A stretch of DNA of 64,000 bases from the NCBI GenBank assembly GCA_013397455.1, contig VYZB01000273.1:24790-88789 (forward strand), in the 5' to 3' direction. The notes beneath the pieces were generated by a model. It was given only the letters and a program-made list of their open reading frames with translations, did no database searches and was not told the origin of the DNA. This document shows, piece after piece, positions 32,960 through 44,672 of this stretch; position 1 is the first letter of the stretch; each line of letters opens with the position of its first letter. The position numbers and the translations under genes were made by a program. Source of the DNA: Crotophaga sulcirostris (Eukaryota > Chordata > Aves > Cuculiformes > Crotophagidae).

Positions 32960-35770
32960 GTGGGGGGGAAACCGGGAGGGAGGGGGGAACGGTGGGAGAA
33001 CACGGTGATGCCTGGGGACGGGTCCAGGGGTGGGAGGAACGGCTGCCACTGCTTGTCAGGAACGGCAGAGGATCTGAAGTGATGGCAACAAACGGGGAAT
33101 TACAGAACGGGTTGGGGTGGCAACAGCCACTGCACGCAGGCTGGTCTTGGAAGTGATTTCACATGAACAAACCCTGTGTTCATGGCAGACTCTGTGTTCC
33201 TGGGGATTTTCCTAACCCAGCACTAGGCAGGAGCATTGTTCCAAAATACCAGCTGGCAAGGTGTGAAGTGCTGCCTGGCAGTGAGTGCTCCCTTTCATGC
33301 ATGGGCCACATCAGCTGCTGAAGTGTGAGAAAATCCAGCATAAACCTCCATCCGTCTTGGAAGCACCCTGTTTATATTCTCTTCATGTTGCCTCATTAGT
33401 GCAGAAACTTGCTTTCACATGAACTTTACCACCAACATAATTGCTTAATATAATTAAAGCTCCTGGCTCTTTACATTTGATGGGAGATAAAAAAAAGGCC
33501 TCATGTCTTTATGAATTAAAAGCTTGCACGGTTGCACAGTGGCATTGAATCCATCTCCTTACTCTCTTCAGAAACGCTGTGGTGGTGGTCCACGAGGATT
33601 TGGATACACGTTAATGAAGCATTCACCCCTGGTGGCACATTCTGCAGGCTTTGTAGCTGCTGTGCTGGCCCTAATGTTTTATGCAGCCCAGGTCCAGAAG
33701 AAACTTTGTAAGAGAAGTGTAAAGAATTCAGACGGAGTGACTGGCCTCGATTACAGTTGCTCTAAAGTTACTGACAGTTCATTCCCGTGAACACTGCCAT
33801 GCAGATGTACTAAATTATTTGCTTTCTTCCAAAAAGTCAATGTAGTGTTACAAAATTCACTGTGTTCCACCATTTACAGGAATTTTGCCATGATATTCCC
33901 AGTGAAGTATTACTGTTTCTGTCTGTGTAATAAGAATGGAAAGAAAATATGCTTCTCTTAACAAGACATAGATGCAAATCGTATTTAGGATGGGTTTCAT
34001 GTTTGCAGTGTTCATGTGTGTAGTCAGTTGTTTTATGCACTGCGAGTCTCAGATGACTGGGATTATGTCCTTCCAATTTAACAAGGTTATCCATTCAGTA
34101 AGCAGAGAGAGGAGAGTCAGAGCACAATGCTAGATCCCAGCTCTCATGAACCTAACAAGTAAGAACAGTCTGGATTTGATCATTCCACTCCAAAAAGACA
34201 ATCCTTACTGAACAGTGCATGTAATTAAAATTTTTCATCCTCTTCAAATTTTGAACTATCAGAATTGGAGGAAACATTTTATCAGTGTGACACTGGACCT
34301 TTCATTTGAGAAATGGTTACATTTAGTTCTGATTTTTACTGCTCTTAACGAAAGGAGATACTGAGAGGATGTAAATTACACAAGAGTCAGACTGGTTTTT
34401 ACCGCACAATAATGTAAAGGTGCCTGAGGGAGTCTGGCATTGCTGAAATCTGATTCAGCAGCCCTTTTAATTACCTGCTACATGCATGTTGTCTGTGCAA
34501 AAGGAAAGGGAGTTGCTTCAGGGATCAGGGTGAGTCTGGATAACCTCTACGCAAGGCGAGAGGTGCTCCTTGTGTTTACAGCATGCCCTGTCTCTGTGTG
34601 CAGGCAACAGGAAAAGCTGTGAAATCAGCAAGGACCATTGTCATCGCTGGCATCCCGGACAGCCTTCTGTGCGATGATGTCATGGCTGACATACTGATGA
34701 TTCATTTCCAAATGTCAAAGAACAATGGTGGGGATGTGGAAGAAGTAGTGTATCCAACAAGGAAAAAAGGAGTTGCCTATGTAACTTTTGAAGACCAAGA
34801 AGGTATTTCAATTGATAAACTATAGTAAATGCAGCTGTCCCCCAAAGAATTGGCCCTAGAGCGTTAACCCTAAACCAAATGATTTTCAGTTTTTCCATGC
34901 TACGAGGATTTTATAGAACTGAGAGACTAACACCTCTCCTTTAGTTAGTCAAAGTTTTAGGATCTTTAAGGTCCCTTCCAACCTAAACCATTCTATGATT
35001 CCATGATTTCTGTTCAGTGAAGTTGTCACTCTGGACAGGCTTCATGCAAAGCGTTTGCTATGCATAACCGATATGATTTCTGTAGTCAGGCCTTTGAGAA
35101 TAAATCTCTGCCAATCAGTGCTCTAAGAAGACAGGCTTCTGTGTCTCTCTGAACAATTTTAACTAATACATAAAATATTAGACAAGAGCATTGAATGGCC
35201 TGCATGTATGTTTAGGAAATGGATAGGGAAGGCATCAAGAGAAAAACGCCCGTCAAGTGTTCCACCATCAGGCTGGCTATAGCACGTTAACTTACTGTGC
35301 CACAAGTGAATCTGGCTTTCTCTTTAGTTGTAGACAGTGTTCTGAAGAAGGATGAACACCAACTGGAAGACAAGAGGTTGTCCAGATGCTATCTGCTGAA
35401 AGTAACCCGCTACTGCGAAAATGTAAGCTTGTTCATAATTTATCTGGTTGTACTTCCACTGCTGTGTTAACTGTTACTTAACTTCTCTAATTCAAAATTC
35501 TAGGTCTTCAGCTCTGTCACATCCATCCTCAATATGTCTTTTTTCCAAGATCAGTTTGTTTTGGAAGATCTGATAGAAGAACTTAAAAGGAAGAGCACAG
35601 CTCTGAGCTTTGGTTCTTTGCAATCCAACGGGCACATTTCTGTCCAAGGGTCGTTTCCAGCAATGAAATTGCTGAGAGACTTTCTCTTGCTTAAAGCAAA
35701 ACCCCTTTCAGAGAAGGACAGAAGAGAAGAATGCAAATCCCATCAGAGATCAAAGAGGAGGCTACAGTAA
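32953..35770 (+). CDS. RBM43: RBM43, RNA-binding motif protein 43 (open part up to an in-frame stop)
   Basis: Exons: 32953-32959 (ATG GCA A), 34611-34802, 35328-35422 and 35504 onward. Phases agree and give 186 aa before TAA at 35768. An RRM-like domain spans about residues 8-98: ARTIVIAGIPDSLLCDDV, NNGGDVEEVVYPTRKKGVAY and TFEDQ. Then come VFSSVTSILNMSFFQDQF and LSFGSLQSNGHISVQGSFPA, all recognisable RBM43 sequence. Human RBM43 begins MAS, which fits a first exon ending in phase 1 after ATG GCA A. A different acceptor at 34604 is also possible. RBM43 is a putative RNA-binding protein of poorly known role. Its position next to NMI matches the mammalian order. The frame is interrupted in the last exon; see the segment at 35771. 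Confidence 0.85.
33572..33703 (+). other. Unassigned exon-like segment in RBM43 intron 1
   Basis: A strong acceptor (pyrimidine tract then ttcag at 33567-33571) precedes an open stretch that reads KRCGGGPRGFGYTLMKHSPL, then a hydrophobic run HSAGFVAAVLALMFYAAQ resembling a membrane segment. The frame runs on to TGA at 33788. A donor-like gtaaga follows 33703. Spliced to RBM43 exon 1 (phase 1) it would be read in another frame that ends at TAA after about 48 residues, i.e. a poison exon. I do not recognise the encoded peptide. It may be an alternative exon, a separate small protein, or chance. Confidence 0.3.
34611..34802 (+). CDS. RBM43: RBM43 exon 2 (RRM-like domain, first part)
   Basis: Two AG acceptors lie 7 bp apart, before 34604 and before 34611. 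Only 34611 keeps frame with the phase-1 first exon. The exon encodes KAVKSARTIVIAGIPDSLL through KGVAYVTFEDQE and ends in phase 1 at donor gtattt. Confidence 0.85.
34950..35008 (+). mobile_element. CR1 tail fragment in RBM43 intron 2
   Basis: aaggtcccttccaacctaaa then ccattctatgattccatgat. Confidence 0.75.
35328..35422 (+). CDS. RBM43: RBM43 exon 3
   Basis: 95 bp, phase 1 to 0, with acceptor ctctttag and donor gtaagc. Encodes VVDSVLKKDEHQLEDKRLS and YLLKVTRYCEN, aligning with the human segment VAENVIRQKKHWLARKTRH. Confidence 0.88.
35504..35770 (+). CDS. RBM43: RBM43 last exon, part before the stop
   Basis: After acceptor aaaattctag the frame encodes VFSSVTSILNMSFFQDQF and LLLKAKPLSEKDRREE, then RSKRRLQ and TAA. 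The stop falls in a low-conservation linker between two conserved blocks. Confidence 0.88.
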   Translation, partial: VFSSVTSILNMSFFQDQFVLEDLIEELKRKSTALSFGSLQSNGHISVQGSFPAMKLLRDFLLLKAKPLSEKDRREECKSHQRSKRRLQ

Positions 35771-36247
35771 CACAAACTTACCCTGGAGACGAGTAATTCC
35801 ATTCATGATGCAGATGGGGGAAAACACATGGTGGTTCTTGACACGGATATTTATCACTACATGAAGTCCTTTTCTCCCAGGACATTCCTTGTGAATGACG
35901 ATGTTGTAATTTCTGATGTCACAGATGGTGATGTAACTACAGTATATATTGAGAGTGCTGGAAGTGGGTCTGATGCTGGACAGGTGTTAAGAGTCAAAGA
36001 GAAAATTGAGAATCGGTCTTTAAGACTGCATAACATTTTACATAAAGAAAGGATCTACTTTGACGAGCATTGCAGAGATGAAAAACAGAGATACAAACAG
36101 GCGTACGAGAGTCTAAAACCCCATTACCCCCATGTTTTGATCATTCTTTATGATACACACATTGATGTGATTGGAAATTCTTCTGATGTTTTTGAATTTA
36201 CAAAGGAAGTGAGCAATAAGGTTCAGAGCCTGTTTCAATCCCGGTAG
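35771..36247 (+). pseudogene. RBM43: RBM43 C-terminal coding sequence beyond an in-frame TAA
   Basis: The same frame continues open for 158 codons after TAA 35768-35770, ending at TAG 36245. It encodes recognisable RBM43 C-terminus: HMVVLDTDIYHYMKSF, HKERIYFDEHCRDEKQRY and HVLIILYDTHIDVIGNSSDV (human has [21 protein letters not shown]). There are no frameshifts. The absence of other damage suggests the stop is recent, polymorphic, read through, or an assembly error. An internal start at 35828 (M in HMVVLD) exists, but nothing supports its use. Confidence 0.85.
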
Positions 36248-36735
36248 GAAGTCAGCGTTCATGCTTTTTACGTGTTGTGCTTCTCATAGACTGAACTGGT
36301 GCAACCTGTGCTTCTCTGTGTCACTACAGACCTGTCAGGTTTCTTCCACTTGTGGCTGGGATGGGTGAACAAGCTTATTCCCCCCAAACACTAAATTAAA
36401 TTCAGAACAGGAAACAAATGATCTCTCTATTTCTTATGAGCTTAGAGAGTTAAAACTGAAGGCTTGTTACAGAATTCCATCCCACTTAGTAAAATTAGGG
36501 ACCAAGTGAGTCCAAAGGAGCACAGCAATTTAGGTGTGGTTTTGTTTTTTTCTAAAGGTAAACTTTATATGCATTGCAAGGGTCCAAATGTCCATCCTAG
36601 TTTGGGCTTTCTATAAAACTAACATAGAAAAAAACTTTTATTTTGTGATGTCAATGAGTTCAGAATACTTTCTCAAAACATACAGAGCACTGGCTCTTTT
36701 GCATTCTGTGTGGAAAAAGCTTTTTTTTTTATGCC

Positions 36736-36741
36736 ATTAAA
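36736..36741 (+). promoter_or_regulatory. RBM43 polyadenylation signal
   Basis: ATTAAA is followed about 20 bp later by a GT-rich element (ttgtgtctgtgctg, 36761-36774), a good cleavage-site arrangement. It gives a 3'UTR of about 500 nt after 36247. Confidence 0.6.
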
Positions 36742-36769
36742 GAAAATGTTATACAAAATATTGTGTCTG

Positions 36770-37552
36770 TGCTGTTTAAACCAACCCCTGGAAGCTCAAA
36801 CCTATAGCCTAAGAATTGCTTTAGGTGTTTTCTTGACATGCTTGATTATCCATTGCAGTTATGCCAGTGGAAGATAAGGTTGTTAAGCTGGTGCCAATGC
36901 TGTGGATTAAAATCTAGTGTTGAAGTGGGAAACTTAATTATTTTACTGGATTGGGGAGGGGGAGTTGTATTTAACAGCTTAATCTCTTCCAGGTTCTCCT
37001 GTATGTTCACCAAGGGGGTTGGTGATGGGACTGCAGGTGGGTACCTGGAGTTGGGCCCTGGAAGAACCCCTCCTGCTCCCCACAGACAGCACTGAGCTGG
37101 TTCAGGTGCTTAAGCAAAGAGAGGAAGTCTTTTCACCTTCTAAAAGAGAAAATCCTCTATGAGAGATAATCCTTTAATGAAATTAGCACTCTTTTCTAGG
37201 GTTCTATTGATCTCTCCTCCACTTTTCTGAGAAGCCACATTATTTTCTGGTTCAGTGCATTAGTATTTCCTGTTCGCTTCAACAGGTGTTTAGGGTTAGA
37301 ATGGCAAACCAGTGGCACTGGTGTTGGTTTGAATCCTGACTGGTTATGACTGAGCATCACTTTTTGAGTCAAGTTTGACAACAGAATGGTTTGCAGTGCT
37401 GGTACAGGTGTCATTCAGGTCTTATTGCCTTGCATCAAGTCTTTTTGACCGAATGATTTTCAATCAAAACCTGAAAATCTTGAAAACATCACAGTTGGAT
37501 AAAATTCCATTGTTGAATCCTGATTCAGTCATCATAGAAACGTGAACCATGT
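36770..37552. other. Unique sequence downstream of RBM43
   Basis: No exon or repeat could be supported. Confidence 0.5.
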
Positions 37553-37790
37553 AATGGTTTGAGTTGGAAGGGACCTCAAAGCTCATCCAGTTCCAACCCC
37601 CTGCCATGGGCAGGGACACCTCCCACTGCATCAGGGTGCTCAAAGCCCCATCCAACCTGGCCTTGAACACCTCCAGGGATGGGGCAGCCACCACTTCTCG
37701 GGGCAACCTGGGCCAGGGCCTCCCCACCCTCACAGGAGAGTATTTATTCCTAAGATTTCATCTAAATCTCCCCTTTTTCAGCTTCCCTGG
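37553..37790 (-). mobile_element. CR1 3' end
   Basis: aatggtttgagttggaaggg followed by the standard 3' region. Confidence 0.88.
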
Positions 37791-38067
37791 CTGAGCTCTC
37801 CTTTGCCACCAAGTCCTTGGGTCCTTGGCAGTGCTTGGTTGCTCAGTGTCATAGCAGTTTCTCACCAGCCAGCCAGCATTGTCTCATTGTTTCCTAATGC
37901 TCTCCCCATCTGCTGTCTCTGGTCAATTACAAGGATGTAATTTCTTTAGACAAAACGAGCTTTTCCTGGATTGTTTTGTGTTTGTGGAGTGCCTAGTAAA
38001 TAGGGATCAGGGTGGATTAGTAAATTGCAGCTATTGTTCTGCTCCAGGCTTTCTAAAGCTACTTTTT

Positions 38068-38250
38068 CATGCCCAGCACCCACCTCACCACAACCTCCTT
38101 TTCAGGAGCTGCAGAGAGGGATGAGGTCTCCCCTCAGCCTCCTCTTCTCCAGGCTAAACGGTCCCAGGAGCCTCAGGGGCTCCCAGAATCCCTGGGCTCC
38201 AGGCCCTTCACCAGCTCCTTTGCCCTTCTCAAACCTTTCTGCATTTATTA
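38068..38250 (-). mobile_element. Older CR1 fragment, no tail
   Basis: cacccacctcaccacaacct and ctcctcttctccaggctaaa match the 1100-1190 portion of the older copy at 814-1280. Confidence 0.8.
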
Positions 38251-38814
38251 AACCAGCACATACTCCAAAAGACCTGTCACTTCTCCCCAAAGTCTGCAAT
38301 ACCAGAGTGACATTTCCTTATGGAAGAAGTACTTGCTACTCTTTGGAGCCATGTGTCTTACTTAAAAAAAAACATCAAACAATAAAAAATGTGTAAGAAA
38401 AATAAACAACATTTAGGACAAGTTTTAGGCACACATCTTTGTCTGGCCCCACTGGAGACTCAGAAGCATAAACGCCAGTTGAACACAGGCGATAGTCATC
38501 AGGCAAGGGTGAGCTCGGGGTGGTTGGTGAGTCAGTACCTGCAGCCACTGGGGTCGGATGGGGACGTGCTCCCACCAGGAGAGAGGAGATGAACTTACCA
38601 GGCTGTGTATCCGGAGAAGCTGAGCCTCTCACTTGGCTGTGCTTCGGTTCTTGGGAGGCTCCCGTAAACAAACAGAAACAAACACACACGTTCCTGTTTT
38701 GTTGCACATCTTGTACCAGAGAAAAGCAGCTGTATAGCAGGGCCAGGAAAACACTGGGGAAGTTCCTTCTCCGTTGTACAACATTTCTATGGTGTCTTCT
38801 GCCCTTGCATTTAG

Positions 38815-38895
38815 TGCGAGGTATGAAGAATTTCTTAGTAATGTCTAATCTAAATCTTCCCCCTTCCAATTTCCATTTCTTGTCCTTTAGACTTT
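38815..38895 (-). mobile_element. Short CR1 fragment
   Basis: gtctaatctaaatcttcccc and the following bases match the middle of the CR1 3' region. Confidence 0.7.
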
Positions 38896-39794
38896 AACCT
38901 TCAATCGCTGCAGTTGATGGACCTTTGAATCCCATGAAAGGACCTTTTCCATCCCTCTCTCTCAAATTAAGAGCACAGTGGAATCACATGTAGATACTCT
39001 ATTGTTATCACCTGCCATTAGAGGATGGGTGTCTTCTCCAATTTCTGCAGCAGGCTGCCCGAGATAACCAACAATTTGGCTAAGAGAAAAACAAGAATTA
39101 ATGATTAATTTTAATTATGATTTAAAAAAAAACAAAAAAAACCACAAAAAACTCAGAAAAATCACGTCAAAACCGCATCACAATTCAGAACTGCCAGAGC
39201 CCAGTCTGGTTGTACTTACTTTTTCCTTTGCTATGGAGAGCTGCAGAACATCTGCAGGAAAACAAGTCCCTTTTTCTGCTTCATCCCACACAACTTTCCT
39301 TTGTCTCCTGACACCCATTAATGACCTTTAAAGAAATCTCCTAGAAGTAACTCAGTTAAAAAGAAATACCAGCTGTGCTGCTGGAGCATTTCATTAAAGC
39401 CATTTTTCAGGTGGATTTCCCCACTCTTAACTCCTGCTACCTTGGTCATCAGAGCAGTATGGATCAGTACCAGCGACACAGGGTACTTTACCAAAAAGGA
39501 AGCTGTATAAAATACTGCAAAAAACAAGTTCTATTATCTTTGTACAGGTGAAATCACTTCATACTCCTTAAATTTCTGACACTGCAGAGGAGGAACCGTG
39601 TCGCATGCTGAGCGGGGGTACGTGCAGATGGCAGTGCTGTTGCTTGGACCGAATCCCTCAGAAGAAGGGTGGGTTTTCTCCAGGATAGAAGCCATGGCTG
39701 ACAGTCACAACTCATTCCCCATCAAGACATTAGCACCAAGCAGCGTGTGGTGCACATGGATCTGTGCACCCTACCCATGCTCCAGACACAGCTT

Positions 39795-39930
39795 GGTATT
39801 TCATAGGATCATAGAATGACCTGAGTTGGAAGGGACACAGAAGAATCATCGAGTCCAACTCCTGTCCCTGCATAGGCAACCCCAAAATTCATACCATGTG
39901 TCTGATGGTGTTGGCCAAAGGCTTCTGGAA
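39795..39930 (-). mobile_element. CR1 3' end, divergent subfamily
   Basis: tcataggatcatagaatgac, gagttggaagggacacagaa and tcatcgagtccaactcctgt belong to a different CR1 subfamily from the abundant one. Confidence 0.75.
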
Positions 39931-42900
39931 TATTTCCTGGTAAGCTCAAGGGTACCAGAATATGGTTTCACCAGCCGGACTTCATCCCATTCTACTTCTG
40001 CCATGAACACTGGAAGCACAAGAGGGAGCCAGATCCTTTGCAGCTGAAATCCCGAAGTCTCCGTTGGGTCCTGCCCGGCTGCACCCGAGGAAGGAGGAGA
40101 TGCTAGAAGCAAGACCTGCTCTGTCCCTTAGCTGGTGGGAGCAGCTCAGGTCATGTTTGCCTGAAGCAGATGTTGGGAGGGGTCCCTTCCAGTCTTTTGT
40201 TGCTCAGATGAGGTGCTTTTACATCCCATTCTTTAAGGTTACATAAAACCGGGTAGGGAAGTCAAGCAGTAATTTCACATTGACGTTAGGGATGGCTGGG
40301 ATGAGGAAGCTGCTGTAGTTAATCCCTTGTTAATTCATTAGTTCAGCCCCCAGAGCCTCGAACCAGGTGAGCACAATGTGGCATCACCGAGGCAGATCAC
40401 CTTGGTGTGTGAGCTGTAGGGGATGACCACCTGGAGGAAGGGACCAGAAGGTTCTGCTCTCAGAGGGTGATGCTCCCTGCTAACCCCCATCCCTTGAAGG
40501 AGAGGACCTCCTGTGGAAAACTGCACCTGGTTCCCATCTTACCTGCACTGCTCCTGGGCTCCTGAACTCCTCCAGATCCCACCCAGTGCAAGGGCTTCAG
40601 AGGAGCCACTGCTGCATTCAGGAACTTAATCCTTCTTGCACATAAGGATAACCCATCCCACCTCCTGTTGGCATGGCCAGCTCTGAATTCAGAGGGCAGT
40701 GCTAGCAGGTATCTATGGGTTTGATTTCCAGATAAGAAACACTTACAAAAACAGAGACCCTTCCAATTTGGCATGGATCCTGACAAATCTTTTAGAGTGT
40801 TATAATGAAACCAACATCTCTCCTTGGTGCTCTGAACAGATGTGCCCTGCCTGGCAGGCATGTGGGGACTTATTTGCAGACAACCAGTGTTTTTACCATC
40901 GTCTGGGTCCCTCTGTTTATTAGCAGATACAGCCAGTTCTTAAAAACTGGAAGGTTTTAACACACATGGTAAACACCACTGAGAGTGACTTCCCACCCCC
41001 CTAAGCCATACGAACACTTCCCCTATGAGTTAAGGGATCTGGCATTTCTCTCCAGCATACTTTACATTTTCCAAACTTTCTGAGTAGCACATTGAGAGAC
41101 TTAAACATCTGCACTGCCAAACCAAAGGAGAGAAGAAATGATTTTGCAGGCTCATTAATGCCTCACACTGACAGGCCTGGAGGGGCTGGGATTTTATTTA
41201 CATAGGGTAGAGACAGGCCTGGAGGGAAGCGTGGTGTTGTTTACACAGAGAAGAGATGTTCCTTCGGGAGTGGGGTCTCATTTGGGGACAGGAACTGGGA
41301 GCACAGTCTTACATAGATGCACTTTTACCTGTGCTTCCAAAACCACACTTAAAAACACGGTGATAAATGCTGTTCTTGGTAGCAGCTGGAGTGTTTTTCC
41401 CACACGTGGAGCTGTTAAAGTTCAGCTGCATCAACCATCCCACCGCCAGCAGAGCCCCCGAGAGCAACTGAGGGTGAATTAGCGACAAAGGAAAGAAATA
41501 GAAAAGAGATGTTGAAGATGGAGAGATTAAGAAACCCCACAAAATAACAGTGTTTACAACAACTACAGTTATCAGCCTTCCCCCCAAACTCTGCTGAAGT
41601 CAAAACTGAAATAACTGTATTTATCTGGTTGCTGGCTCGGTGCTATTTGCAGCACTGTCCCCCCCGCCTCCCACCACTGCTCCCCAACGTGCTCTGAGAT
41701 TACTCTGCCCCATCACAGCCTGCCCACACCACCCACCTCCCCACGCTCCCCCTCCCCAACCAATGAGGTCTGGTCTTCACCGCCCCAGTCATCCTCCCAG
41801 CCTCCAAGAGAGCTGATGATTAATTGAAGCCAGCTGCTTGGCTCCCTCTCCCTCTTCCCACACCACTTTGCATTCCTGTGGAAGCACATGTGCTGCCCCG
41901 GAGCTGTGCTTGGTTTTCTGGGAGCAGTGATACTGCAGAAACAAGGCCAGCTTTCACACCACCCCTCCTCTTCGTGGGCTGGAGGTGTTTGGGTACCAGA
42001 CCTTCACAGTGGTGAACTCAGTGTGCAATGTCATCAGCCTCAGAGCTGCAGAAGGTATTTAAAGGCTTGCTGTTTGGGGGTCTGGGGTTACATTTTTAGC
42101 TCTTTGTGTTATGTTCTCGGTTTTTTAATGTGGGTAACCTTGAAGAGCCTCCAGACTTGCAGCACCGCCATAGGGATTGTGTGTTGAATACCTAATAAAA
42201 TATGGGATCCTCAAGAATATTTATCTTTCCAGAACTCAGATGTGTGGTATGAAGTCAACTGCTGAAACTCATTTTATAGTTGTTGGGGATAGCCAGCCCC
42301 CTCTGAAGGATAATTTATCCCACGTTGGAAGAGGTGATGTGCAGTACTCTCTACAGACAGCACCCACAGCCCTCCTTTCTGTACCGAATGTCCACATGAA
42401 CAGCTCAGATGATGGATTTTGGATAGGTCTGGATTCTTGCAGTTTATATTTAGGCGAGTCTTTGGCCTCTACTTACCCACCTGCCTTGTTGTCCAGTTGG
42501 GAACATAAAGGAAGGCACCAAAGGGCTGGTGGTGCCCCTCCTGCAAGAGCCCTTGCTCAGCCTTGCTTGTGAAATGCATTCGTTGTCACTGAAGTGAACG
42601 TGCAAAGCTGCCCTGTGTTTCCAGTTCCCATGCAGCCTGTTGGCTTGCATCCTGGACTGGTTAACACGTGTGCTTGCTTGGCGTTGCCCCAAGTTTCCCA
42701 GTACTTAAAGAGATGAAACAAAACACTTGCACACCTAGCAGATCTCTTTCAGCTCTTGGGCAGGTAGTCCAGAAGTACAGCCATAGGTGAAGAATGATTC
42801 CTGAGCATTCCAAGTCCCTGGAGCCTTTAATTGCCCTGGTATCTGATGCAGCCCTTGCCTGTCAGGTGTTTGTGGTCCTGACCTGTTTTGCTCAGCGATG

Positions 42901-43084
42901 AGTACTGGACGCTGAGAGTGCCCCCAAAATAAAATGTTAAAAATGAGCATGTTAGAAGACTTGTGAGACAGCTGTGCTTGGCTTGCTCAGCGCCTCAGCC
43001 TGAGAAGATCAGCTCCTGAGTTCTTAACTTCATGTCAGCTTATATTTATGCTGCTGCATCTGTATCAGCCAAACCAAGGGCACA
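39931..43084. other. Intergenic unique sequence
   Basis: Mixed-composition DNA with C-rich patches (41640-41790). No gene-like exon found. Short open frames here lack splice context or recognisable domains. Confidence 0.5.
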
Positions 43085-43530
43085 CAGAATTCTAGAATGG
43101 TCTGGGTTGGAAGGGACCTCAAAGTCCATCCATTTCCAGCCCCCTGCCATGGGCAGGGACACCTCCCACTGGATCAGGGGGCTCGAAGCCCCATCCAACC
43201 TGGCCTTGAACACCTCCAGGGATGGGGCAGCCACCACTTCTCTGGGAAACCTGGGCCAGGGCCTCCCCACCCTCATTGTGAAGAATTTCTTCCTAATGTC
43301 TAATCTAAATCTTCCCCCTTCCACTTTAAAGCCATTCCCCCTTGCCCTACTACTACTTTCCCTTGTAAAAAGTCCATCCCCAGCTCTCCCTTTCAGCACT
43401 GGAAGGCTGCTGTAAGGTTCCCTGGATCTCTCTCCAGGCTGAACAAGCTCTCTTAGCCTGTCCGTGTATGGGGAGGTGCTCCAGCCCCTGGATCATCTTC
43501 ATGGCCTCCTCTGGACTCACTCTAACACAT
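43085..43530 (-). mobile_element. CR1 3' portion
   Basis: Inverted tail tctagaatggtctgggttgg through ggatcatcttcatggcctcc. Confidence 0.9.
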
Positions 43531-44059
43531 AAAGAAGTAAATAAGTACCTGAATTGCAGAACTAAAGAGTTAAGGGAGCTCTGTATTTTTCCCAGGGGAG
43601 AGCCTATTGTGACTTGTAAACACTTGCTGTCTGTTTCCAGGTGGTAATTAAAATAGCTTCCCCCCACCAAGCCCCTATTGCATGGAGAGGCTGACAATTT
43701 CCTGGAGAAAACAGCTGTGTTTCCACTAATGAGCCTCAAGATCAGCACAACCCGGTGCCTGCATGCAGTGGTTGATCCATCTGTGGCATGTGAGTCCTGA
43801 AGTCCCTTTGATAATTCTTATTGGTATTTCCTAGTGGTTTTTGTTTCTCCTCCTGTTGTTATGCCAACTTGCACAAATCTGCTCATCACGCCGTGAAATT
43901 TTGCCTTTAAAGTATTTACCGTGGGCTGTTGCTGATTCAATTGGTGACGCATGGAATGGGCTCTGTCAGGAGAGGGCAAAGCAGGGCCAGTTAACCAGAG
44001 CGAGGAGGGGAAAAGCCCGGGGCAGTGTCTTCCTGAGTTTCTGGGAGAAACACATTCTC

Positions 44060-44672
44060 TGCGTTTGCAGCCCAGAAACCACCCGTGTCCTGGGCTGCAT
44101 CCAAAGCAGTGGGACCAGCAGGAACGATTCTGCCCTTCTGCTCCACTCTGGTGAGACCCCACCTGGAGTGCTGTGTCCAGTTCTGGAGTTCTCAGCACAG
44201 GAAGGACATGGACTTATTGAAATGAGTCCAGAGGAGGCCATGAAGATGATCTGAGGACTGTAGCACCTCCTGTGCAAGGACAGGCTGAGGGAGTTGGGGT
44301 TGTTCAGCCTGGAGAAGAGAAGGCTGAGGGGAGACATTGCAGCAGCCTCCCAGTACTGAAAGGGGCTCCAGGGAAGCTGGGGAGGGGCTCTTGACAAGGG
44401 AGTGCAGGGATAGGATGAGGTGGAACAGTTTTGAGCTGAAAGACGGGAGATTGAGATGAGATCTTAGGGAGAAATGTTTTGCTGTGAGGGTGGGGAGGCC
44501 CTGGCCCAGGTTGCCCAGAGCAGTGGTGGCTGCCCCATCCCTGGAGGTGTTCAAGGCCAGGTTGGATGAGGCTTGGAGCCCCCTGTTGCAGTGGGAGGTG
44601 TCCCTGCCCATGGCAGGGGGGTGGAACTGGATGGGCTTTAAGACCCCTTCCAACCCAAACCATTCCACAATG
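44060..44672 (+). mobile_element. CR1 3' portion, long
   Basis: Runs from tgcagcccagaaaccacccg to ccaacccaaaccattccaca, with little tail. Confidence 0.9.

Larger units (their letters stand above)
32740..33010. promoter_or_regulatory. CpG island, RBM43 promoter and first exon
   Basis: A short GC/CpG-dense block directly follows a CR1 insertion. It contains the candidate RBM43 start codon at 32953 in a strong context (gcgaccgccATGG) and a compound ISRE just upstream. Confidence 0.7.

Noticed and set aside
32271..33049. Minus-strand open frames of 184-227 codons opposite RBM43 exon 1
   Set aside because: They combine CR1 reverse complement and CpG-island DNA. No recognisable protein.
35828..36247. 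A separate 139-aa gene starting at ATG 35828
   Set aside because: It is in frame with RBM43 and matches the human RBM43 C-terminus, so it is the continuation of that gene beyond a stop, not an independent gene.
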